Shown here one piece after another: positions 1 through 5,786 of a stretch of DNA of 10,519 bases (its first letter is position 1; every line of letters begins with the position of its first letter). Location: assembly GCA_022571615.1 (NCBI GenBank), contig JACZXM010000055.1:1-10519 (forward strand), given 5' to 3'. The position numbers were made by a program, and so were the translations under genes. The stretch comes from Acidobacteriota bacterium (GTDB taxonomy: Bacteria > Acidobacteriota > UBA890 > WLXD01). The notes beneath the pieces are model-generated. The model saw only the letters and a program-made list of their open reading frames with translations. It was not told the origin of the DNA and did no database searches.

Positions 1-588
1 GATCGAGCCGGCGCTGGAGCCGGCGAGGAAAATCTCGGCCGGCGAATCGAAATTGTCGAACACCCAGTCCAGAACCGACATCACGTTGACGTACCCATTG
101 TGGCGGATCGTCACCTCGTACGGTTCGCCACCTTCGGGCTCGACCGGATACGTGGCCACTCGATCGCCGATATGCACGTCGCCGGTGCAGTAGGGGATCA
201 TCACCATGCTGTAGTCGGCGATCGGGTTGGCAGGATTCTCGAGATCGAAGATGCCGGTGGGCCGATGGGCCGGGTTGTCGCTCTCATCCACGTCGCGTGA
301 GTACGTCGGTCGCGAGTCGGGGTCGCAGTTCTCGCCCATCCAGCAAGCGCCGCCCCCCTGCAGGTAAATCAGCAGCCTGTCGGTGTCGGCCGGTCGAGCG
401 AAGAAGCTGTATTCGGTGCCGAGGGAGCAGATCGTGTCGCCTCCGGGACGCAGGGTACTCCAGCCCGCATCGAGCTCCTCGAGCGCCGGTAGCGACGTGC
501 CCCCGGGTGGGGCCACCGATTCAGCGACGCCCCCACAGGCGGCGCAACAGAGGATGGAACCGACAATCAGACAGCCAGCAACTTTCAT
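1..588 (-). CDS. Pectin acetylesterase / NOTUM-like secreted esterase (3' part beyond the window)
   Basis: Reading leftward from the ATG at 588, the frame is open for 196 codons to the window edge, so the C-terminal half is missing. A GGAGAG ribosome site lies 6 nt before the start. Residues 1-18 form a basic then hydrophobic signal ending in CAAC, a loose lipobox that could make C18 a lipidated cysteine, followed by a Pro/Gly-rich stretch. The body shows the order typical of the pectin acetylesterase/NOTUM alpha/beta-hydrolase family: YLQGGGACW (75-83, oxyanion loop), YCTGDVHIG (133-141) and GSSAGS (190-195), with S192 as the predicted nucleophile. The catalytic Asp and His would lie beyond the edge. 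Bacterial members are often annotated as pectin acetylesterase or simply hydrolase, and the real substrate (an O-acetyl or O-acyl ester on a glycan or protein) cannot be told from this part. It is divergent from vapB. Confidence 0.8.
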   Translation of the reverse strand, partial: MKVAGCLIVGSILCCAACGGVAESVAPPGGTSLPALEELDAGWSTLRPGGDTICSLGTEYSFFARPADTDRLLIYLQGGGACWMGENCDPDSRPTYSRDVDESDNPAHRPTGIFDLENPANPIADYSMVMIPYCTGDVHIGDRVATYPVEPEGGEPYEVTIRHNGYVNVMSVLDWVFDNFDSPAEIFLAGSSAGSI

Positions 589-653
589 GAAATCTCTCCA
601 CTGACTCGACTCGTCCCGGCCGGGCACCGCGAGCCGATCCGACGTGACGCGGG

Positions 654-659
654 AGTATA
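654..659 (-). promoter_or_regulatory. Possible -10 box for the esterase gene
   Basis: On the minus strand TATACT matches five of six bases of the sigma70 -10 consensus and stands out in very GC-rich surroundings. It would place the transcript start near 647, giving a leader of about 58 nt that contains the palindrome CCCGGCCGGG (615-624). The expected -35 position reads about ATTCCC, a poor match, so this is a weak call. Confidence 0.3.
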
Positions 660-745
660 TCCGGGCGCGGCTCGCGGGGAATCATGTCGTTCATGGCCGT
701 CACATCCTACCGAATCCTGACCGTGCCGACACGACCGCTAAGCGC

Positions 746-776
746 GTGACATCTGATGCGCGCTCCCTGTTAGCAT
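746..776 (+). promoter_or_regulatory. Possible leaderless promoter of vapB
   Basis: GTGACA (746-751) resembles a -35 box and TAGCAT (771-776) a -10 box, with a long 19-bp spacer. The -10 box ends 7 bp before the ATG at 784, so transcription could begin at or next to the start codon. That would explain why no Shine-Dalgarno sequence precedes vapB. The match to consensus is moderate. Confidence 0.3.
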
Positions 777-783
777 CTGATGC
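750..783 (+). promoter_or_regulatory. Twin palindromic operator candidate for the VapB antitoxin
   Basis: CATCTGATGC occurs twice, at 750-759 and 774-783. The core CATC-T-GATG is an inverted repeat around a central T, and the second copy extends to GCATC-T-GATGC. The centres (754 and 778) are 24 bp apart, so both copies lie on a similar face of the helix, and they cover the putative -35 and -10 boxes. Ribbon-helix-helix antitoxins of the VapB type bind paired palindromes in their own promoter. The inference is that these are the autoregulatory sites of the gene starting at 784. Confidence 0.5.
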
Positions 784-1023
784 ATGGCAAGGACGACAGT
801 GGATATCGATACGCCAGTTCTGCAGGAGATCAAGCGGTTGCGGCGAATCGCAGGCAAGTCCCTCGGACGGCTCGTGTCCGACCTCCTGAGCAAGGCGCTC
901 GCTGGCCGCAGGCAAGATCGAACCCCGCGGCAGCTGGAATGGACGACGCAGGATATGGGCGCGCTGGTCGACATCCGCGATAAGGAAGCGTTGCACGCGG
1001 CTCTCGACAACCAAGAATCGTGA
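784..1023 (+). CDS. vapB: VapB-family ribbon-helix-helix antitoxin, without its toxin
   Basis: A 79-residue protein with the VapB layout: a short beta strand (RTTVDID, 3-9) that would sit in the DNA major groove, two helices (about 10-24 and 26-40) making the ribbon-helix-helix dimer, and a C-terminal tail (LEWTTQDMGALVDIRDKEAL, 51-70) of the kind VapB proteins use to wrap and block a VapC PIN ribonuclease. The full length and intact tail argue against decay of the antitoxin itself. No Shine-Dalgarno sequence is seen, and paired palindromes lie directly upstream. In normal modules vapC overlaps or follows vapB by a few bases. Here the vapC start is seemingly present (GTG at 1020, overlapping the TGA), but that frame ends after 15 codons. 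It may therefore be an orphan antitoxin, perhaps kept as a repressor or to neutralise a VapC encoded elsewhere. Confidence 0.8.
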   Translation: MARTTVDIDTPVLQEIKRLRRIAGKSLGRLVSDLLSKALAGRRQDRTPRQLEWTTQDMGALVDIRDKEALHAALDNQES

Positions 1024-1067
1024 GCTTCGCCGTCGACACCGAGCTCTTCCGAGAGGAGATGCCATGA
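1020..1067 (+). pseudogene. 15-codon vapC remnant / coupling mini-ORF
   Basis: A GTG at 1020 overlaps the vapB stop in the sequence GTGA, the usual vapB-vapC junction. The frame encodes MSFAVDTELFREEMP and then stops at TGA (1065-1067), which overlaps the sulfatase ATG as ATGA. SFAVDT is how many VapC PIN toxins begin: beta strand 1 followed by the first catalytic Asp, usually as DTN. The later REEMP also resembles the stretch a few residues further on in such toxins, so an internal in-frame deletion plus loss of the rest could explain it. The codons for REE contain the sulfatase Shine-Dalgarno sequence (GAGAGGAG, 1051-1058). Whether the peptide is made is unknown. Chance similarity over such a short stretch cannot be excluded. 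Confidence 0.45.
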
Positions 1068-2476
1068 AGCTCGATCGGTTCGTTGCTTTGACGCTGACTC
1101 TGGGCTGTGGCGGCGGGATCGTCGCCGCATCCGGCTCGGCGGCGCCAGCCGGCCCGCCCAATATCCTGGTCATCTATGTCGACGACCTGGGGTTTGGAGA
1201 TCTCGGCTCCTACGGCCATCTTCAGGTCCGCACGCCGAACCTCGATCGGCTTGCGCAGCAAGGGCTGCGATTGACCTCGTACTACGCTCCGGCGCCGCTG
1301 TGCTCGCCGTCTCGCGCGGCGCTGCTCACGGGCCGCACCAACTACCGGACCGGCATCGAGAGCTGGATCCCCCAGGGCCAGGACGTGCAGCTCGGGACAC
1401 AGGAGATCACCATCGCCGAGCTGCTCAAGCAGCGGGGGTATCAGACGGCGATCGTCGGCAAGTGGCACCTGAACGGCGGCCTCGGGCTGGCACGGCATGC
1501 GCAGCCCAGCGATCAGGGTTTCGACCACTGGTTGGCCCTGCACGCCTTCCCGATTCCGCACAATCGCAACCCGCGCAATTTCTACCGCAACGGCGAGGCG
1601 CTCGGAGAAGTCGAGGGCTACACCGGCCCGATCGTCATCGATGACGCGATCGATTGGCTCGAGCATCGCGATCCCGAGGCACCGTTCTTCCTGTATGTGG
1701 CCACCATCGAGCCGCACGCGACGATCGCGAACCCTCCCGATTACGACGTCATGTACTCGCAATACACCCGCGGCGTTCCCGATCCGTTCGAGAACGGGCT
1801 ACCGGGGCCACCCACGAACCTGGAAGCGCGGGGGCCGGGCGAATACTGGGCCAACGTTACCTACATGGACCACCAGATCGGACGCCTGCTGGATCGAATC
1901 GATGCGCTCGGGCTGCACGATGATACGTTCGTGTTCTTTGCCTCCGACAACGGCCCGGTGACGACGGATTGGCGACACTGGTGGGAGGTCAACATATACG
2001 GGGACACAGGCGGGTTTCGCGGACGAAAGGCGGACCTGTATGAAGGGGGCATCCGGGTTCCGGCGATCGTCCGCTGGCCCGGGCACGTAGCCGCCGGTAG
2101 CGTCAGCGACGAGCCGGTGATCGGGTATGACCTGTTGCCCACCTTGGCGAGCGTCGTCGGCTTTGAGGTGCCGTCGGACCGCCCGATCGACGGGGAGGAT
2201 TTCTCAGCCCTGTTCCATGGCGGTACGTTTGGGCGTCGGCAGCCGCTGTACTGGGAGTTCAATGACGATCACGGGTTTCATTTCGCATTGCGCGATGGCA
2301 ACTGGAAGCTGCTGGCCGACGAGGCGCTCGAGCGGGTGGAGCTCTACGACCTCGGCAGCGACCGCTTCGAGCTCTTCGACCTTTCGACCGCGCGACCCGA
2401 GGTCACCGCCTCGTTGCTGGCCAAGCTGCGGGCGATCGATCAGAGCGTGGAGAACGATCCCTTCCGACCGCGATGA
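1064..2476 (+). CDS. Exported S1-family sulfatase (arylsulfatase type)
   Basis: A 470-residue sulfatase of the alkaline-phosphatase fold, hydrolysing a sulfate ester on a glycan or aryl substrate in the periplasm or outside the cell. Residues 1-29 look like a Sec signal peptide ending in small residues; C15 lies in a poor lipobox context. VDDLG (39-43) supplies the first metal-binding aspartates. C80-S-P-S-R84 inside CSPSRAALLTGR is the sulfatase signature, whose Cys becomes formylglycine, so a formylglycine-generating enzyme must be encoded elsewhere. GKWHL (132-136), H218 in EPH, SDNGP (294-298) and the Lys in FRGRK (318-322) complete the usual active-site set. Length is normal for the family. 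The start has a strong GAGGAG site 5 nt upstream, within the preceding mini-ORF, and overlaps its stop by ATGA, implying translational coupling to the vapB transcript. The order of motifs is nearest to arylsulfatase A/GALNS-like enzymes; the substrate is not predictable. Confidence 0.93.
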   Translation: MKLDRFVALTLTLGCGGGIVAASGSAAPAGPPNILVIYVDDLGFGDLGSYGHLQVRTPNLDRLAQQGLRLTSYYAPAPLCSPSRAALLTGRTNYRTGIESWIPQGQDVQLGTQEITIAELLKQRGYQTAIVGKWHLNGGLGLARHAQPSDQGFDHWLALHAFPIPHNRNPRNFYRNGEALGEVEGYTGPIVIDDAIDWLEHRDPEAPFFLYVATIEPHATIANPPDYDVMYSQYTRGVPDPFENGLPGPPTNLEARGPGEYWANVTYMDHQIGRLLDRIDALGLHDDTFVFFASDNGPVTTDWRHWWEVNIYGDTGGFRGRKADLYEGGIRVPAIVRWPGHVAAGSVSDEPVIGYDLLPTLASVVGFEVPSDRPIDGEDFSALFHGGTFGRRQPLYWEFNDDHGFHFALRDGNWKLLADEALERVELYDLGSDRFELFDLSTARPEVTASLLAKLRAIDQSVENDPFRPR

Positions 2477-2499
2477 CCGCTCGGGTGATCGGGTAGGGC

Positions 2500-2522
2500 C
2501 GGCGGTGACCGAGGCACCGTCG
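2500..2522. terminator. Hairpin between convergent genes, possible bidirectional terminator
   Basis: CGGCGGTG (2500-2507) pairs with CACCGTCG (2515-2522) over eight base pairs including one G-T wobble, leaving a 7-nt loop. It lies in the 68-bp gap between the stops of the sulfatase and the leftward baeRF gene. There is no U tract on either side, so intrinsic termination is uncertain. Confidence 0.35.
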
Positions 2523-2544
2523 CACTGACACCGGGCGTTGTGGA

Positions 2545-3699
2545 TCAGTATCGGTAGATCGCCGCGAGGTCCCCGCCGCCGGGCACCTCCGCAGAGCCCA
2601 CCGCGTGAACGGTCGCACCGCGGATCCAGCTTTGCAGCGCGGCGATCTCGAGCAGATCTATGTCGCCAGCGTGGCCGGCGGCATGCTTGACGATCTCCCG
2701 GGTCTCTGGATCGTAGCGGCCCCAACGATGTGCGTCGGTGGCAACGAAGATCGTATCCACGCGGCCGTCGAACGCGGCCGGAACCACGTCGTCCACCGTG
2801 CTTCCGGCAAGACCTGTTCCGTGGACTTCCTGAAAGCGCACCGCGGCATCGTGCTGGCCGGCGAGGAATCGGGGCTCGAGCAGCCCCCACGCCCGCTCGT
2901 GGAGCTGCTGGCCGCTGAGCGTCTTGGGGCTGCCCTCAATTCCCTCGGCCACCAGGTTCGGGTACTTGCTGATCTTGCGGAAGATCGCCTGCTCGTACTC
3001 GACCCCCGCAAGAACCATCGGTGCCTGCCGGTCGACGAGGAGCCGATTTATCGCGGTGTCGACGATTCGGAAGAAGCCGGCGATCTCGTCCTTGCGGTCA
3101 TCGCTTGCCTCGCCGTGTCCGTGGAACATGGCGTTTCGGCGTCCAGCTCCGTCGGATCCGGCGCCGGTATGGAATTGCAGCGAGCGTTGCTCCCAGTCGT
3201 ACCCGAGCGCATCGCGCAAGCTGGTGGGTGTGTCGAGCAGGTCCACCTCGCGCACGCTGTGGGGTGAGCCGAGGAAGAGCCGCACCTGCCCCTGCTCGAT
3301 GGCCAGGATCCAGAACCGTGCCCTCTCGCCGAACAGGGGCAACAGCGGCTTGAGGTAGAAGCGATCGCCGGCGACCGCGATCTCCTCCACCGGAAGCGGC
3401 AGACGCAGGACGCGGACCCCGTCGATGCTCGCAAGATAGGCCAGCCCTTGCCCCTGATGCTTCCAGAAATGGGTGTCGGCCAGCAGGTCACGGCCACGGG
3501 CGAGGAGTTGCTCGATGTGGGCCGCAGCCACGCCGTGTTCGCCCAGGGCTTGTTCGGCACGCTGCAGCTGCAGCTTGAACCGGATCGGATTCTGCTTGAA
3601 TTCCATGCCCTCGGGCGACGTGGGCAGGTAGATCGAAACACGAGGACCGCGGTCTTCCGCGATCAGGCCTTCCATCTCTTGGCGAGTGATAAGAGGCAT
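2545..3699 (-). CDS. baeRF-family protein (bacterial homologue of archaeo-eukaryotic release factor 1)
   Basis: A 384-residue cytoplasmic protein without signal or membrane segments. The opening RGPRVSIYLPT (17-27) followed by QNPIRFKLQLQRAEQAL (36-52), the central MFHGHGEASDDRKDE (191-205) with FFRIVDTAINRLL, the segment LAGVEYEQAIFRKISKYPNLV (residues 230-250) and the tail FVATDAHRWGRYD...AAIYRY match what I know of the baeRF family 3/7 group, bacterial relatives of eRF1/Pelota. Comparative work links these to ribosome rescue or translation-related conflict, but the biochemical role is not established. No GGQ tripeptide, the peptidyl-tRNA hydrolysis motif of true release factors, can be seen. 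A weak AGGA ribosome site precedes the ATG. It is divergent from the cyclophilin gene, with an AT-rich stem-loop in its leader. The family call is firm; the exact subfamily is less so. Confidence 0.75.
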   Translation of the reverse strand: MPLITRQEMEGLIAEDRGPRVSIYLPTSPEGMEFKQNPIRFKLQLQRAEQALGEHGVAAAHIEQLLARGRDLLADTHFWKHQGQGLAYLASIDGVRVLRLPLPVEEIAVAGDRFYLKPLLPLFGERARFWILAIEQGQVRLFLGSPHSVREVDLLDTPTSLRDALGYDWEQRSLQFHTGAGSDGAGRRNAMFHGHGEASDDRKDEIAGFFRIVDTAINRLLVDRQAPMVLAGVEYEQAIFRKISKYPNLVAEGIEGSPKTLSGQQLHERAWGLLEPRFLAGQHDAAVRFQEVHGTGLAGSTVDDVVPAAFDGRVDTIFVATDAHRWGRYDPETREIVKHAAGHAGDIDLLEIAALQSWIRGATVHAVGSAEVPGGGDLAAIYRY

Positions 3700-3740
3700 C
3701 GTAGGTCCTGGTTATCGGCGGTGACGAGCATCCCGAACAA

Positions 3741-3763
3741 CAAATCCTCAAGTATTGGATTTT
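3741..3763 (-). promoter_or_regulatory. AT-rich stem-loop in the baeRF leader
   Basis: AAATCC (3742-3747) pairs with GGATTT (3757-3762) around a 9-nt loop. On the minus strand the stem is followed by GTTGTT, somewhat like a weak intrinsic terminator or attenuator about 40 bases before the baeRF start codon. The patch from 3735 to 3765 is clearly richer in A and T than its surroundings, which also suits a promoter. No convincing -35/-10 pair was found. Confidence 0.25.
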
Positions 3764-3805
3764 GCATGGTGTGCGCCTCGGGTCAAGGCCGAGCGGGAAG
3801 GGGGA

Positions 3806-3840
3806 GCGGGCAACCCGCGAGGTGAGCAGGATCGCCTGCT
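3806..3840 (+). other. Two adjacent stem-loops upstream of the cyclophilin gene
   Basis: GCGGG-CAA-CCCGC (3806-3818) and AGCAGG-ATCG-CCTGCT (3825-3840) are two perfect small hairpins 6 nt apart. A third AGCAGG follows at 3857-3862 in the dispersed repeat copy. They could be protein-binding sites or part of the leader of the rightward gene. No function can be read from them. Confidence 0.35.
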
Positions 3841-3854
3841 GAGGGGGCGCTACA

Positions 3855-3879
3855 CTAGCAGGCCGTAGTGGAGTCTGTG
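3855..3879 (+). repeat. Dispersed repeat, copy A (divergent)
   Basis: CTAGCAGGCCGTAGTGGA matches copy C (10420) at 16 of 18 positions and copy B (4704) at 14 of 18, then differs slightly before a shared TGTG. It lies 37 bp before the cyclophilin start codon, so copies A and B flank that gene in direct orientation. Confidence 0.4.
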
Positions 3880-3915
3880 CGAGTTATATCAAACCTACCG
3901 GAGGCCATCGAGAGG

Positions 3916-4707
3916 ATGAAACGAACGCGATTGCGCATACTCCTGACAATGGCTTTGGTAGTCGGCTTGCTTGCTGCCGGTTGCGGCGGCGACACCGCGA
4001 CCAACGACTCCGGCTCCCAGACCCCGGTCCCGGAACCGTCGAGCCCTGACAAGGAGGACACGCCCGAGCCCACGGGCGAAACCGGCACTGTGCCTCCGGC
4101 GGTCGAGGTGCCCGAACCCGGGGCCAACCCGCTGATGAACCCTGCCAGCCCCGACATGAATACCACCGCGCCCGGCCTCTATCGGGTGCTTTTCGATACT
4201 ACCCGGGGGGAGTTCACGCTCGAGGTGCAACGCGACTGGGCCCCGATCGGCGCCGACCGCTTCTACAACCTGGTGCGCGAGGGGTTCTACGACGGCGCCC
4301 GGTTCTTCCGCGTCATCGACGGGTTCGTCGCCCAGTTCGGGATCAGCGGCGACCCTGAGCTGTCGGAGATCTGGAGGGAAGCCACGATTGCCGATGATCC
4401 CCCCAACGAGAAGAACACACGCGGGCGGATCACCTTCGCCAACGCCGGTGCGAACACGCGCACGGTGCAGTTGTTCATCAATCTGGGCGACAACCTCAAC
4501 CTCGACCTGCAGGGTTTCCCGCCGTTTGGTGAGGTGGTCGAGGGCATGGGCGTGGTGCAGAGCCTGTATAGCGAATACGGCGAGGGGCCGCCCAGAGGCC
4601 GGGGTCCGAACCAGGGACGGATCCAGTCGGAGGGCAACCGCTATCTCGAGCGCGATTTCCCGCAGCTCGACTACGTGAAGACGGCGCGAATCGTGGGCGA
4701 ACGTTAG
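3916..4707 (+). CDS. Lipid-anchored cyclophilin-type peptidyl-prolyl cis-trans isomerase
   Basis: The protein of 263 residues begins with a lipoprotein signal (KRTRLR, a hydrophobic core, then LLAAGC with C23 as the lipidated residue). A Pro/Glu/Thr-rich linker (about 30-80) follows, then a cyclophilin domain (about 87-262). It should speed proline isomerisation during folding of exported proteins at a membrane surface. Family landmarks are FDTTRGEFTLEV, RFFRVIDGFVAQFG (129-142, with the catalytic Arg at 132 and Gln at 140; canonical is QGG, here QFG), TVQLFINLGDN (183-193) and FPPFGEVVEGMGVV (201-214). An in-frame ATG 48 nt upstream would put 16 polar residues before the signal, so the start at 3916 is preferred. 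A GGAGG lies 11 nt upstream and GAGAGG abuts the ATG. The TAG stop lies inside dispersed repeat copy B, suggesting the repeat may have set the end of the protein. Confidence 0.9.
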   Translation: MKRTRLRILLTMALVVGLLAAGCGGDTATNDSGSQTPVPEPSSPDKEDTPEPTGETGTVPPAVEVPEPGANPLMNPASPDMNTTAPGLYRVLFDTTRGEFTLEVQRDWAPIGADRFYNLVREGFYDGARFFRVIDGFVAQFGISGDPELSEIWREATIADDPPNEKNTRGRITFANAGANTRTVQLFINLGDNLNLDLQGFPPFGEVVEGMGVVQSLYSEYGEGPPRGRGPNQGRIQSEGNRYLERDFPQLDYVKTARIVGER

Positions 4708-4727
4708 CAGCCTGTGGTGGAAGTGTG
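4704..4727 (+). repeat. Dispersed repeat, copy B, at the cyclophilin stop codon
   Basis: This 24-bp stretch, beginning TTAGCAGCCTGTGGTGGAAG, is identical to copy C (10420-10443) at 22 of 24 positions. Its second to fourth bases are the TAG stop codon of the cyclophilin gene. It forms the left arm of the inverted repeat that fills the following gap. Confidence 0.55.
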
Positions 4728-4769
4728 ATGCATCCGTTTCGCTGAGAAATGCGGGCTGCCACGGGTTGC
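4707..4769. repeat. Inverted repeat filling the convergent gap (terminator or small element remnant)
   Basis: GCAGCCTGTGG (4707-4717) can pair with CCACGGGTTGC (4759-4769) over 11 consecutive base pairs, two of them G-T wobbles, around a 41-nt loop. The loop itself holds a bulged GCAT...ATGC helix. The structure starts on the last base of the cyclophilin stop codon and ends two bases short of the stop codon of the leftward flavoprotein gene. Its place between two convergent genes suits a bidirectional terminator. Its arms being versions of a dispersed repeat suits a miniature element with terminal inverted repeats. No target-site duplication was seen. Confidence 0.4.
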
Positions 4770-4770
4770 G

Positions 4771-5781
4771 TCAGGTGGACGCGTGGCCGGGGACCGCCTG
4801 CAGCTGCCGGGCGGCGTCGGCGAACCGCCGTACGATCTCGCCTGCGGGTAGGATTTCGTCGATATCGGCGACGCTCTTGCCTGCGCCCCAGATGCCGTGG
4901 TAGGCGTCGGTCGCCCGTGAGGCCCGCTTGAGCTGGCGCCCTGCTCGCAGCGCGTAGAACGCACGCATCCAGTGCTTGGTACGATGGCCCCGCAGCATCC
5001 AACGAGCGAAGGGGCCGGCGTGGGTTCCCACCCGCTGGATGTAGGGTGTGTTGAGCACCGCCACGGGGAGCCCGGAGATGCGTTCGGTGAGTACGATGTC
5101 CGGCTCGCCAGCCTGCACGATCGCCTGCTTGTAGGCGGCGCTGGCGGTGCACTCGGTGGTGGCGATGAACCGGGTGCCGCACTGGACTCCGGCATAGCCC
5201 ATCTTCAGAGCGGCGGCGAACGCGGCGGGGCTGCCGATACCTCCGGCGCTGATCACCGGGACACCGAGGTCGCCGAGCTCCTGGAGCAAGTGCTCGGGCG
5301 TTCTGGGTCCGGCGTGTCCCCCGGCGCGGGAATTCACCGCGATGAGCCCGTCCACTCCCGAGTCCACGCCCTTCTGCCCCCACTTGCGCTCCGTGGCATC
5401 GTGATAAACCACGCCACCGACGGCGTGGACGCGGTCGACCACCCAGCCGGGCTTGCCGAGAGAGGTAATGAAGAACCGCACTCCTTCCTCGAGCGCGACA
5501 TTGATCCACTCCTGCATGCGTTGCAGGTACTTCTTGGACGACGCCTCGATCAGTGCATTCATCCCGATCGGCTTGCTCGTGAGATTGCGCATGAACCGGA
5601 TGCCGGCGCGGAAGTCGTGCCCGTGCACGTAGGTCAGCGACATCGGCTGCAGCACGCCGAGGGAGCCGGCCTCGGAGGCTGCCGCTACCAGCTCCGGGTT
5701 GCTGCACGGGTACATCGGCCCGCAGATCAGCGGAACGTCGACGCCGGCGTGGCGCGTGAACGGCGTTTGCAGCTCCGGCAC
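4771..5781 (-). CDS. Nitronate monooxygenase / 2-nitropropane dioxygenase-family flavoprotein
   Basis: A 336-residue TIM-barrel FMN protein of the nitronate monooxygenase family, which oxidises nitronates using O2. FTRHAGVDVPLICGPMYP (8-25) is the family N-terminus, with GPM contacting the flavin. NSRAGGHAG (150-158) carries the catalytic-base His at 156. ISAGGIG (177-183) and GVQCGTRF (198-205) form the FMN phosphate site. WGAGKSVADIDEILPAGEIV (residues 298-317) is the usual C-terminal segment. It starts with GTG; no upstream ATG or good internal ATG exists and no Shine-Dalgarno sequence is seen. The start lies only 5 nt after the receptor stop codon, so translation probably depends on ribosomes finishing the receptor. 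Many such proteins are annotated without a tested substrate, and some relatives act as enoyl reductases, so the reaction is family-based. The link with a TonB receptor suggests processing of an imported or stress-related small molecule, but this is speculative. Confidence 0.85.
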   Translation of the reverse strand: MPELQTPFTRHAGVDVPLICGPMYPCSNPELVAAASEAGSLGVLQPMSLTYVHGHDFRAGIRFMRNLTSKPIGMNALIEASSKKYLQRMQEWINVALEEGVRFFITSLGKPGWVVDRVHAVGGVVYHDATERKWGQKGVDSGVDGLIAVNSRAGGHAGPRTPEHLLQELGDLGVPVISAGGIGSPAAFAAALKMGYAGVQCGTRFIATTECTASAAYKQAIVQAGEPDIVLTERISGLPVAVLNTPYIQRVGTHAGPFARWMLRGHRTKHWMRAFYALRAGRQLKRASRATDAYHGIWGAGKSVADIDEILPAGEIVRRFADAARQLQAVPGHAST

Positions 5782-5786
5782 TCAGG

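Noticed and set aside
371..389. AGCAGCCTGT inside the esterase gene, like the start of the dispersed repeat
   Set aside because: Only ten bases match, and they lie in conserved coding sequence, so coincidence is more likely.
780..983. An alternative frame starting at the ATG four bases before vapB
   Set aside because: Its product is Arg/Ala-rich without any fold signature, whereas the frame from 784 gives a complete VapB protein.
830..1762. A 310-codon leftward frame across vapB and the start of the sulfatase
   Set aside because: It opposes two recognisable genes and their overlapping starts, and its product resembles nothing. It is a codon-bias shadow.
2605..3267. A 220-codon rightward frame opposite the baeRF gene
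   Set aside because: It is the antisense shadow of a gene with strong family motifs, and it has no ribosome site.
3868..3915. A start of the cyclophilin gene 48 nt further upstream
   Set aside because: It would add 16 polar residues before a typical lipoprotein signal, and it lies within repeat copy A without a ribosome site.
4496..5707. A 403-codon leftward frame spanning the cyclophilin end and the flavoprotein
   Set aside because: It is Arg/Pro-rich low-complexity translation in another frame of the flavoprotein gene.
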